Shown here piece by piece: positions 23,800 through 33,281 of a stretch of DNA of 64,000 nt. The stretch is from NCBI GenBank assembly GCA_027605045.1, contig JAQFWX010000014.1, positions 1,237,391-1,301,390 of the forward strand, given 5' to 3'. Origin of the DNA: Phallus indusiatus (taxonomy: Eukaryota; Basidiomycota; Agaricomycetes; Phallales; Phallaceae). The first letter of the stretch is position 1; the number at the start of each line of letters is the position of its first letter. Both the position numbers and the translations under genes were made by a program. The notes beneath the pieces are model-generated. The model did not search any database. It worked only from the letters and a program-made list of their open reading frames with translations, and was not told the origin of the DNA.

Positions 23800-24851
23800 T
23801 CACCGGTTCCAGAAAGTGATATAACAGACTGTACCCGTGGATCCTCTACACCCTGTTACATTGGTACGTGATGCCAAGCCAGGATAACACAAAGATTGAG
23901 TGAACATACAGAACAATCGAACCCAGAATATCCTCAGAGAGGTTCATTGACCCTTCTTGATGTCGGAAATCCCACATTCTCCGTCACCCTGACACTGCGG
24001 CCTCAGGTTTCTGGCACCCCTGACCTATCCAATGCCAACGCAAACTTTGAATCGTTTACCCTTTCCAATTCTCAGTCGATCCTTCGTCGAAACAACTACC
24101 AAGGGACCACAAGCTCGAACGGTACGATGCTGTTCGCGTGCAACGGTGTATGCGTCGCCGGAGCTGTTGTTGCTGCCATAGGTCAGAGCACCGTTAAGCA
24201 TTCTTCACGTTCATTACTTGACGTTTGCTTGACAAGTGATATCCTGCCTTTCCTTCGGTCTTTTCATATGTCTGGGCTTAGGGTGCAGAAGAAACATGAA
24301 TAGATGGGTTGAATATTACTATGAGGGTCAGCGACGAACCAACCCTTCAGTTGTAACCACACCAACACAACTTAATCCCAGAAGGTATTAACTTGCCCCT
24401 CTAGTTCTAAACCCCACACTCTCAAATCGTTTCTAGATCACAAATGTCAGAAACGTCCATTGAACTTCCACCTCTTCCTCCTTACCCTGAAAATTATCTG
24501 CCACCATACTCTAACAACAACGCTCCTGTTGACAGCTTTACGAGTGTCAACGCCAATTCTCGGACGGAAGATAATTCGTCGGACATGACACTCACAGCAG
24601 TATTCAGCATCGCAGACACAAACTCGGTAACATCTGTGAGCACATCCATTGACGACGACAATGAATTGCCGGTGCCTCCTACACCTTCGATTCCCACTAT
24701 CCCTCTTCCTCCTCTCAGCAACAGCGACCATAATTCTCAAGGCAACTTCAGCTCTGACTCGGTAAATGACCATAGCATACATCCTCACTTTCCAGATAAT
24801 CCACCGGTAAATAATGATAATCCGAGCGAGGGGCTACAACTCGAATTTTGA
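23800..24851 (+). pseudogene. type-B single-pass membrane protein, unit 1 (start codon lost)
   Basis: Exons 23800-23863, 23912-24181, 24237-24384, 24437-24851, all in phase. At the place where units 2 and 3 have ATG, this copy reads TAA just before TCACCGG, and exon 1 contains no other ATG, so normal initiation seems lost although everything downstream is open. The product would have an ectodomain, LFACNGVCVAGAVVAAIV then SCLSFGLFICLGLGCRRNMN (TM plus stop-transfer), and a tail with LPPLPPYPENYLPPYSNN, then DNELPVPPTPSIPTIPLPP, ending SEGLQLEF. The long open frame suggests either a very recent loss or an unseen alternative first exon. Confidence 0.6.
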
Positions 24852-26744
24852 TCTTGGAAGCAATTGGAAGCCCAAGATTAGTGATTTGCACATCTTGAAC
24901 TCTATACAAGGAGTTAATTAAATTGATTTACGCAATAATGTAAATATGTGTGTTAAGTGTCGACTTACAAGAACCTGATGTATCTTCCCACGAACACCGC
25001 ATCATCGTGAACACCAGATTTCCTGTAAAAATAGCCATCTGCGTACACACACGACGCTGGGTGTGCCACCCACCCACCCTCGAATGCTCCTTGAATCGGG
25101 AAACGCCAACTACATATCTAGGACGCCAATATCGGGGACGCCGAGTATCTATGTAGTGCCAAAAAGTTGAATATGTATAGCTGCGTTAAATCAGTCTATC
25201 CAATGAGAACAATGAGGGTCTTCTCTCACATGTGCAAACGAAAATCTCTCCAACTCCACCGCGAGTTTACTATCAATAAAACGACGTACGTTCCAACCAA
25301 ACAAAGAGAGCTTGACCAAAAAATAGTCACAAATCCGATACATATGGCTGATCCCTTTAACGGACGTAAATAATATAGAAAGCTCGACGTCATATTTGGT
25401 ATTGCTATTTCGTTCCATAGAGATAATTCTCCATAATCTGAGTTCGGCGGTTGTAAAACAAGACGATAGGCGCGCGCGTGTGTTGTTGTTGGCCACGGCG
25501 CTTTCTATTTCCATATAGGCGTGAAAATAGTTTCGGATAATAGAAGTCGGAAAGAGATGAGACAAACTGAAAAAAAAACCGGTACGCGTTTTAGGAGCTG
25601 ATAACATGGTGAATTTGATTATTAAATTTGTGTACACTTGTCACATAAATTGACCAGTGCCGTTGCGCTGCAGGGGATCATTCATTAGAATCAGACAAGA
25701 TGATGCAAACTACTCACCACATTAGACGTTTTGACCGGATTTTAAAGCGTTTCGTGCGGAGTCAGCCCTTGCAGCCTCTTTTCCCGAATTCCTCTTCAGA
25801 CAACACACAGATATTGTTGCCACACAATCCATCATCAATGCAAAGTTAGGACCAAAGCTTTCAACGCTCGCCCTCTTGGAGTCTTGGACTCTGCAGTCTG
25901 CGTTCCAGCGTGAGTTTCGCACAGATTACGTGCACGTTTGAACATTGAAAACCGCGAGTTGCATTCTCTTTTTTTTTTGTTGCGTCTGATACAAGTTAAC
26001 ATCAGCGCATGTCAACATCATGATAGATGGGGGGACGTTAGGAAAGTGACAATCACGCGGTCACAGTGAATGGATCCCTGTGGGCTCTATGGGCCGTCTC
26101 TTTCTTTCAAGCCATGGCGTCCCCGCACAGCACTTAAACCCGGCTTGACGCAGGTGGCTAATCCGGTCGCCGTTGAGTTCAAAAAGATTCATTGGTTATA
26201 ATTACTGGTGATTTGAGTTTGCTTCATTTTTATGGAAAGGTATGTTGGACCCAATGTCGTCTGTTGAAGCTTTCGTTCGGGTTCTGCTCAGTTAATCACT
26301 GATTCACGCCGTGATATCTCTAGTGTAACACTTTTGACTGTTTTTAAAGCATTGCATATGGCCAAGGGATAGATGCTCTCCGGAATCCGTTACCGTCGAT
26401 CGACAAGACGCATCTATGAATTCTTTTTGTGCAGCTGCAGGTCGAACCCTTTATCGCTCGTTGCCGCGCGACCCTCTTTCTTTGATTGCTGGTAAGAACA
26501 CACAATTGTGAGGTACATATGAAAATAAATACTGAATTCAGCTTTATTTAGTCTTTTGATTTTTTATACATAGGTTTCATCACGAAGCTTTAAAAGGACC
26601 GGTTTTTTGTGTCTGCGCAATGCACGCGTACTACAATTTCAATTCTGATGGCGTTTGTGTTTTTGTTCGTCCGGTTTCCAATTCCTTGCTATCTCAAAAT
26701 CACAATTCCCTCATCTTCTTATTTCTGTTTCCATTTCCTGCCAA
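24852..26744. other. array-unit spacer (unit 1), shared with units 2-4
   Basis: Sequence at 24950-25920 matches 45280-46270 and partly 52800-53390; sequence at 26050-26740 matches 47130-47830, 53500-54250 and 62410-63160. Short frames such as 25191-25637 minus are not conserved as proteins between units. Near 26235 a short frame MLDPMSSVEAFV and near 26355 a frame resembling ALHMANGRMFSGVRYRRSTRR (as read in unit 4) recur in each unit; they could be exons of a small plus-strand gene convergent with type A, but frame is not kept across copies. I leave it unnamed. Confidence 0.4.
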
Positions 26745-27694
26745 TTATCCCAATATCAATCCCAAACTCCCAATCGGTTCCATATTTATGTTCGGATTAT
26801 AGCCCTCGTTCTCAATCCCTCCCACCTCGCTAACGATCGCGGACTCGGGGCGGGATTGTATGCTGACATCTTCCTCGTAATTGGAAGAGACTGGATTATA
26901 TTGAAGAAGATAATCGTGGTCATCAACAGGAGGGAGCGAAATGGTTGACATAACAGGCGTAGCAGGTATGAACAATTCACCAATGTCAGTATTCAAAGAC
27001 GTTACTGACGTTGGTGCTGATTCAAAGCTGGAGTTTGTAGGCGTAACAATGGACGTCTGATCTTCAAGAGACGCGTCGTCAACAGGAAGGTTGTGAGTAA
27101 TAGCGTACAGTGATGGAAAGGTGTCTCCAAGGTGAGGAGGGATGGCTGGAAGCTCATGAGAGACTGACGTTTGTGATCTAGGAAATTCATAACAAGAATG
27201 ATATGGGAAAGAAAACCAAATTCACCTCCTCCAGGTCTCAAGATTTATCGTCGTTATCACCGCCAGGGAATTGTTTCGTTGATTGCAGTCCTTGATCCAT
27301 CGGCCCCGAATCCTTCTGCATGTCAAGCCTAACAAGAGAAAGGGGCCGATGCATACCACTGTTACGTTAACGTAAGTAAGTGCTTTTCAAAATATTTGCT
27401 GATAAAAGATTATTCCTTGCCCACTAAACCCTCACCTAGTGTAGCAAAAATTCCACCTATGCATACACCATCACATGTCAGAACGAGACCGCTTGAACCC
27501 AAATTCGTCTGATAAATGACAATGTAAACGCGGATTGCGATGAGGGAAGTACAAGGAAGGCTGTTGATTAAAGCTGGAGTGGCGGGTCCTGGAATGCTAG
27601 AAACAGATCCCAGAATGAGAGAAAAACTGCTGTCAGAGTCCGTTGTGTTCTTCCGAAGAATCCGAACAGACACGTCGGATATCCCAGGCAGTAT

Positions 27695-29308
27695 CACTGT
27701 GGAAAAAATCGCCACTGAATGCCACTGATACTCAGTGGTGACCCAGTGAGTAGACCCACTGAATATCAGTGGTTTGTCAGTGGTCTGACCACTGAATTTC
27801 AGTGGTTTTTCCGCCGTTTCAGTGGTAAAAACCACTGAAATTCAGTGGTGTTCAGTGGCATTTTTCCACTGACGGTTCAGTGATAAGTCTGGCGGTTTCT
27901 CAGCCAGTGCACTTGTCGGTCGTTCGTTCACCTTCTTACTGTGTTATTACTGATTATATAATAAATAATTGTGATTTATTTGTAATAAAACTTATATACA
28001 AAAAATGCTAAAAAATGACTATAACTACTATAACTACGTATAGACTACAATTGGCTGAGCTGCACCTGGTTCCTATCTCCCGTCGCTTCCATTCAGCTTC
28101 ATATCTCAAGTCCCGCGAAGCGCGCCGTGTGAATGTCTTCTTCAACGATATCCCTCGTAATATAAGAGATGAGTAATGCACAACATAAAGTTGAGTCCGA
28201 CTCACCTTGGCTACTGGCCGCGCTGTGTCACTTCGTTGATCGGATGACAGACCGGCTGTCGAAATAGCGCGTCACCGGCGGTTCTGGAGACGAAAGGTGT
28301 GGACGAAAAGACGGTGGTTTGGATGACGGTGAGATGGAATGGTGGTGTGGCGGTGTGGATGGCGGTGTGGATGGCGGTGTGAACGGTAGTGGGATGGTGG
28401 TGGGATGGTGGTGGGAGGGCGAGAGGGGGAGAAAAAAAATGAAGTGCTTAAGAACGATGACACGCGCATACAATCATTTTCTAACTCCGATTGAAACGCC
28501 GCCAGCGAGCGCGCTACGCGTCACGTCACGTGCTCTGCATGCTTAGACTTAGAAATTTAGAATAACTAAAAAATTTTTTTTCACTGATAAATAAATAAAT
28601 AATTATGAACTGGTTAAGGTATATTGCTGGCATGAGACCGAGTGGTATAGAGCCACTGAATATTGTCACCCACTGACCCACCACTGACCCACCACTGAAA
28701 GTCAGTGGTACTGTTAGGGCTACTCAGCTCACACTAGAGGGAGGGGATCCTAAGCAAATATATTGAAGGAGAAACTAACTACTCACCTAGAGGGAGGGGA
28801 TCCTAAGAGAACAAGCTTAGGGACCCTCACTCTAGGGACGGCGACTATATACATGAAAAACGATAACGCGGTGTGCGGCCCTGACACAGCTAAGTGCTAG
28901 ACGCCCGAACCGAACCTAAGCGACGTGATGTCACGGGCATCACGCCGGGTACGAGCGCGCGACGCGCGCGAGTAGAGAAAGTGAAATAGAGACAGAACAA
29001 GGAAACGGAAAGTGGAAGTAATGGACGGGAAATGTAAATGAAATAGAAATAAACATATACCGATGATAATAAATAAGGAAAAATGAGGGGACGCGGTAGT
29101 GTACCCTGACAGGTACCCTGACCACTGAATTCCACTGAATTTGGGATTCAGTGGTGATTAACCACTGACTTTCCACTGACCACTGACTGACCACTGATCT
29201 ACCACTGACTATCAGTAGGTATGACCACTGACCAACCACTGAATGAGGTTACCTAGTGGTCATGCCCACTGAATACCACTTACTTCAGTGGCCGTTTTTT
29301 CCACAGTG
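27695..29308. mobile_element. CACTA-like (CMC/EnSpm-type) non-autonomous element
   Basis: Terminal inverted repeats CACTGTGGAAAAAA...GCCACTGAA at the left and the complement ...TTTTTTCCACAGTG at the right. The flanks duplicate TAT. The paralogous unit at about 48775 has the uninterrupted site CAGTATATTAGC, exactly what is expected after removing the element and one TAT. Both ends carry more than two dozen short CCACTGA/TCAGTGG subterminal motifs in both orientations, a typical CACTA feature. The core (27900-28690) has no transposase frame; it contains a GGTGTGGATGGC-type minisatellite near 28330-28420. Without the inserted LTR (28712-29111) it is about 1.2 kb. Confidence 0.75.
28712..29111 (-). 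repeat. solo LTR-A inside the CACTA-like element
   Basis: A 400-bp minus-orientation LTR-A (TGTTAGGGCTACTC...GTGTACCCTGACA) flanked by GGTAC on both sides (28707-28711 and 29112-29116). It splits the right subterminal repeat array, so it arrived after the DNA element. Confidence 0.9.
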
Positions 29309-29619
29309 TATATTAGCTCTAATGTCTTCTTGACATGACAATGATGGCATGTTACATGACCTACTACCGCCGTTGTTAGATATTGGGGACATAGTAGGCC
29401 ACTTGTTAACAGCAGAAAGTGTAGTTGTTCTAAGTGAACCTGCACTCTTTCAACCGGAATAAGCGCTGAGACGGTGGGCTATGCTCAAGCGCTGGCGCCC
29501 ATGGAAAGATGTGCGCGAGTGTGGTAAGGAAGGAGAGTTTGAACAAGCGTTGTTTCGGCTACGTCTGCATCATGTATGATCATGTGCATCATACTTCGGG
29601 TGGTTCTTTTCACCACCAT

Positions 29620-30485
29620 TGTCAAGTACCGATATCCGGGAACGGTAATAGATACTGTAATGTATTTTAGTCGTTGAATATAACACCAATAACTGTCACC
29701 ATTGGTTGATGACAGTCAGGACTTGGCCTCAACCTATAAGAGGTTGTGCCGCGACAGTCTTCTTCAGGATTTGTCCTGACGTTCGTCACGAGCGTCGAGT
29801 TCGTCAAGGACGTTACGGATATGTGCGTTCCGAGCTTCGAGAACCGCGAGCTGTATCTCATATTGAATGATATCAAGCTCGACAATAATGAAGAAAGCTT
29901 TGAGATGTAACTCTCGGCAACGACGGATGGCTTCCGTTGCTGCAAGTCTCGAAGAAGTATCTCGACGTTCAATGATGAGAGAATAAGAGAAAGAGAGTTG
30001 TTATAGAGATATCGAACTACGTTCGATATTAAGTCTGAGGAATTATCTACGAGTATGCTAGGGTTTATATACATGTCAGATAAATAATTCTAGCTCAGTT
30101 CGAAATAGATTCCGAACTTGAGAAATGTAAACAAGTCGTGAGATTCGTAAGTTACATCAATATATGCAGGGTATGATGTCTCATGTGATGAACATGAGGT
30201 GCGCAGGGATGAGAGCTGTGCATACATGGACCTACGTTCGTCATCTATGATCTCATAACCGGAACGTGCGTGGAATATTCTAGAAAGGGCTTTCCGCGGG
30301 TGTTCCAGGAGTTAAGAGAGACGGGTGCGTCTCTGTTCGAGCTGCGAGGTTGGTAGGGATGACTGAACGCGAAGGTCTTATCGTGAGTGACGTAAGTGAG
30401 ATAAGATTACGGAGATGAACGGTAAATGATCGGATATGGATTACGTAACGTTACTGGAAGTGATGTCATGAATCGGATCATGACA
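29620..30485 (-). repeat. solo LTR-B, perfect TSD and paralogous empty site
   Basis: An 866-bp LTR (plus strand TGTCAAGTACCGATATCC...CGGATCATGACA), flanked by ACCAT at 29615-29619 and 30486-30490. The corresponding spot in unit 3 (around 49115, CACCACCGTCCAGTTAAA) is uninterrupted. Related copies are at 34433-35298 and 39840-40706. The 135-codon frame inside it also occurs in the other LTR-B copies and is part of the LTR, not a host gene. Confidence 0.9.
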
Positions 30486-30539
30486 ACCATCCAGTTAAAT
30501 TCATCGATATTATTATCAATCCTCGCAGCAGTTCTTTTG

Positions 30540-31417
30540 AAAGAATGTCTAATCCTGATTACATCATTGTGAAAAGATTCTCAACACAGCTCTTGCACAG
30601 CTCTTTCGATAATGAGGTGCAGTCTTGTCTATTGTTTGGTTCCGGTCCATATGCATTTGAATTTCATCCATCATTCTGTTCTTGCATTTCCTCACCCTAT
30701 CGAAAAAAGAAACCATTGGCTTTGGTTAAACGGGGCCCGAAGAAACGTTTAATTTTCTACCATGCTCTGAAACGTACACCAAAGACCGACTATCGTAACT
30801 CTGATATGACTCCGTTATCCTCGCCCATATCATCTACTCAGCTTGAAACTTGTATGGAGATGGCTTAACAACAAAAGAATAACCTAGGATGCAGAGTGGA
30901 GGAAGGATTGGATTTAATCTATTCTGCTTCGGGGAAATATGGGTAAAGTTACAACACTTATTCTTAAGAGAGTATTTATTTAATAATTTTTCTAATCTAC
31001 TAATTGCAAATATCCCATTATCCGTGGTATTTCCGTGGTATTTGAATTAGTCTATCTCACATGTTGTACCAGAGAAGAGAAGAGATTCTTGAGTTCAATG
31101 GCAGCAAAGATTGTGCGATTCCCAGCCTTCAAGTTCTTCAAAATGCTCAATCATACACTCATAACCTTTCCTTCACAATCAAAACAGGCACAGTCTTGCT
31201 TCATCTCTATCATGCAGCTGCTTTATACAGCTGACACCGGTCAAACTCTCATTGCTCGACAGCGACCACTGAAGATTCAAACAGAAACAGACGTAACATG
31301 CCCTATTTAACCAGCGCTCTACATATTCCCGCCATCTCCGTTTCTTAAACTCAGATCATTCATATCATATTTGGAAAAGACGTACAACCTTACTTTATTC
31401 CGTCAAAGTGGTGAATC
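30540..31417 (+). pseudogene. FAD synthase pseudogene 2, 5' part
   Basis: Matches the intact FAD1 from [16 protein letters not shown] onward. Damage: the codon equal to Gln in the intact copy (CAACAACAA) is TAA here; one T is missing in the PP-loop exon (TTGAGTTCAATGG instead of CTGAGTTTCAATGG), shifting frame; and the gene is cut at 31417 by a copia element whose duplication GAATC is made from FAD1 sequence. The 5' flank includes a frame MSNPDYIIVKRFS... also present in unit 3 but absent before the intact gene. Confidence 0.8.
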
Positions 31418-31460
31418 TGTTGAGAGTACACAGCGTGCAGCACAACTCAAAGCGCCCGCG
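31418..31460 (+). repeat. copia 5' LTR remnant
   Basis: The first 43 bp of the copia LTR, identical to the start of the 3' LTR at 43527. It is cut off after CGCCCGCG by the LTR-C element. Confidence 0.8.
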
Positions 31461-31780
31461 TGTAACGTTTCGTTACTTTTTATAGTGTACCACTTGCGGT
31501 ACACAGTTTATATCACGCTATAGCTTCACGCCACAAGTAACAGACCAAAGTGCTGTATTTTGTTGTGGAGTAAAACAAGTTGCGCGTGCTGAATCAGCAC
31601 GCGCGTAACTACTACTAATGTACAGTTATTACATAATGGCTCGCCGCGTCACGGCGAGCCAGAGGCGTTAAGCGCCTCTATTATTAGAAGTAATAATAGT
31701 AATTACTGCAGAGGGCTTCGCCCTCTGCATATGCCTAAGTGGCATATACTCAATCCACTGCATGTGGTGGATCCGTTACA
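31461..31780 (-). repeat. 3' LTR of a truncated LTR-C element
   Basis: 320 bp, in minus orientation TGTAACGGATCCACC...ACGTTACA. On the minus strand it is immediately preceded by the purine tract ACAAGGGGAGGA, as expected of a polypurine tract, so this is a 3' LTR with internal sequence (31781-32731) rather than a solo LTR. It matches the solo LTR at 7592-7910. Confidence 0.8.
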
Positions 31781-31842
31781 TCCTCCCCTTGTGACTTGGA
31801 CTCCAAGTCATGGGATCGTGAAGAGGAGGTATCTGACTGTGA

Positions 31843-32731
31843 TCAGTCAGAGGGGTTGCCATAGTCAACCTCCATGCTCTCCGAGGCACTCGGATGCGGC
31901 GCGTCAAGGTCCTCAGGGGGCCTCAACAGTTCCTCGTCCGTCATCTGAACTGGGACGGACGGGGAGTAGGCCTTGTTAGGCGGGTCTACCACAATGCTGG
32001 CAGGTGAGGCCGACACATGGGCGGCGGGAGCGGACGGCTGAGCCGTACGCGCCTTTTTTGTTGGACGATCCAGTCCGCGGCGCATGCGATATTCATGCGC
32101 GATGCGATTGACATCTTCTCCATTGGCATATCGTTGGAGAAGGGGCGCGATCACCTCAGTGACGCGTCTTGTCGTCGCTCCATTGGCGTGCATGGAGCGA
32201 ATCACCTCCTCTATGGTAATGGAGGAGGGGGATTTACACTCGAAGGAACGAGTGTAGCCTTCCATGAGCGTGGAAGGCAGATGGGTGGAGGAATTACCCC
32301 TACCACCGAGAACTTCTTCCCACACGGTGAGTGCGGGGTCGAGGAGGCACTCAGCCGCCTTCTCGAGGAACTTGGCATGTACTTCACGAGTACGTGTGAC
32401 TCGTTTGAGCCATGCGAACACCTCAACGTCTTGAGGGTTTAGTGATCCATCCGACATTAGTCGGATGTAGGGAGGGACCTGGTTAGGGTCCGCGTTCCAA
32501 GTATTGATCAAATACTTGATCTCGGGGTGGATTAACTCTCCCGAGATGAACACCACCGATGGACGGTTGGCAGCAGCCTCCATAGCTTCAAGCTTGGCGG
32601 TCTTCCTCGCCAGGCGACGCTCCTTCATGGATCTGCGCCAGCGAGTCCATGCGTATGAGATACGCATGTGAACCCCTCTGTCGTCGGGGTACGTGAATAC
32701 CGGGGGATCGGTCCAAACCCGGGTTCCAATC
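31843..32731 (-). CDS. C-terminal part of an LTR-C retroelement protein, unknown domain
   Basis: A frame open from the chromovirus junction at 32731 down to the stop at 31843; the first ATG is at 32667 but the frame is open above it, so the true start is lost. It begins in a very basic stretch (RWRRSMKERRLARKTAKLEA), continues with a helical segment, and ends with KKARTAQPSAP, then a Pro/Ser-rich acidic tail ending YGNPSD. I see no protease, RT, RNase H or integrase motif. Its position directly before a polypurine tract and 3' LTR says it is the last part of the element's polyprotein or a separate 3' ORF. Function unknown. Confidence 0.5.
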
Positions 32732-33131
32732 TGTCAGGGTACGCTAGTTTCATGTCTTCCGTGTCGTTATTTCTTTGTTTCCTTGTGTTCCAATCCCCTT
32801 TTCCCCTTTCCGATTCCTTTCCGAGACTTCGAGTTCGGGTTCCGAGAGTTTCTTGTTTTCTATTATCTATTCCTTTCGATCTCTTCGAATTCGAACTCCG
32901 ATCGAATTCTCCGAACCTCTTCGAACTCCCTTTTATCGCCTCGGATCCCGCGGCGATACTCATCTATTGTCCCCGAGCGCCTCCACGTAGTATATGTAGC
33001 GTAGCCCTAGAGGGGGATCCCTAAGCTTGTTCTCTTAGGTTTCCTGTCCTCTAGGTGAGTAGTTAGTCGTCGTTCATCAATAGATCTTAGGTTTCCTGTC
33101 CTCTAGGTGTGTGCCCTGAGTCGCCCTAACA
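32732..33131 (+). repeat. chromovirus 5' LTR
   Basis: Begins TGTCAGGGTACGCTAG, ends GAGTCGCCCTAACA. A TATA-like GTATATG at about 32990 lies some 30 bp before AAGCTTGTTCT (33023-33033), the likely RNA start. The LTR has no reading frame of its own that I regard as real. Confidence 0.9.
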
Positions 33132-33144
33132 GCAGAACAAGCTT
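33023..33144 (+). promoter_or_regulatory. self-priming pair: R-start 11-mer and PBS
   Basis: AAGCTTGTTCT at 33023-33033 in the LTR is the exact reverse complement of AGAACAAGCTT at 33134-33144, two bases after the LTR end. The match is exactly 11 nt and no tRNA-like PBS (for example TGG-start) is present. In Tf1/sushi elements the first 11 nt of the RNA fold back on the PBS and are cut to prime reverse transcription. The 11-mer is kept in all LTR-A solo copies of this window. Confidence 0.75.
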
Positions 33145-33281
33145 CTATCTCGGACCAGTCGTTTTTTATTGACAGCTACATTCGGAAAACACCTCCGGTC
33201 ATCGTCCAACGTGTTCCGGCACTTCCTTGTCCCCGTCCATAACTCGACTCCTCCTTCCCCTGCCTGTCGACAACTTTGCTC

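Larger units (their letters stand above)
26745..29392 (-). pseudogene. type-A single-pass membrane protein, unit 1, split by a transposon
   Basis: Exon 1 at 29392-29368 (MSPISNNG), exon 2 from about 27694 to 27436, exon 3 at 27358-27226, exon 4 at 27177-26745. Exons 3 and 4 are open and in phase: VVCIGPFLLLGLTCRRIRGRW (TM end and Arg-rich stop-transfer) and a tail ending with PIGSLGLILG. Exon 2 holds LTCDGVCIGGIFATL. A CACTA-like element with a nested LTR (27695-29308) lies right at the intron 1/exon 2 border, so normal splicing is unlikely. Exon 2 here follows the same frame as A3, not that of A2. Confidence 0.65.

Noticed and set aside
26235..26520. Small plus-strand gene downstream of type A (MLDP..., ALHMANGRMF...)
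   Set aside because: The segment recurs in all four units but the frame is broken by indels between copies, so coding is not supported.
28228..28546. His/Pro/Ser-rich and Gly/Val-rich frames
   Set aside because: They are translations of the GGTGTGGATGGC-type minisatellite in the transposon core.
27700..29300. Dense short repeats CCACTGA/TCAGTGG as a CRISPR-like array
   Set aside because: Spacing is irregular, both orientations are mixed, there are no regular spacers, and the repeats sit inside TIRs of a DNA transposon in a eukaryotic genome.
30545..30867. 107-codon frame beginning MSNPDYIIVKRFS as a separate gene
   Set aside because: It runs into the first exon of FAD synthase pseudogene 2 and ends at its shared nonsense codon; the intact FAD1 lacks this upstream part, so it is treated as 5' flank or former leader.
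32775..33024. Reading frames of 70-118 codons inside the chromovirus LTRs (repeated at 39381-39630)
   Set aside because: They are present in both LTRs, lack motifs, and overlap the promoter and RNA start region.
33276..33281. Gag start at TTG 33276
   Set aside because: A proper ATG follows six bases later at 33282; a TTG start is not expected here.
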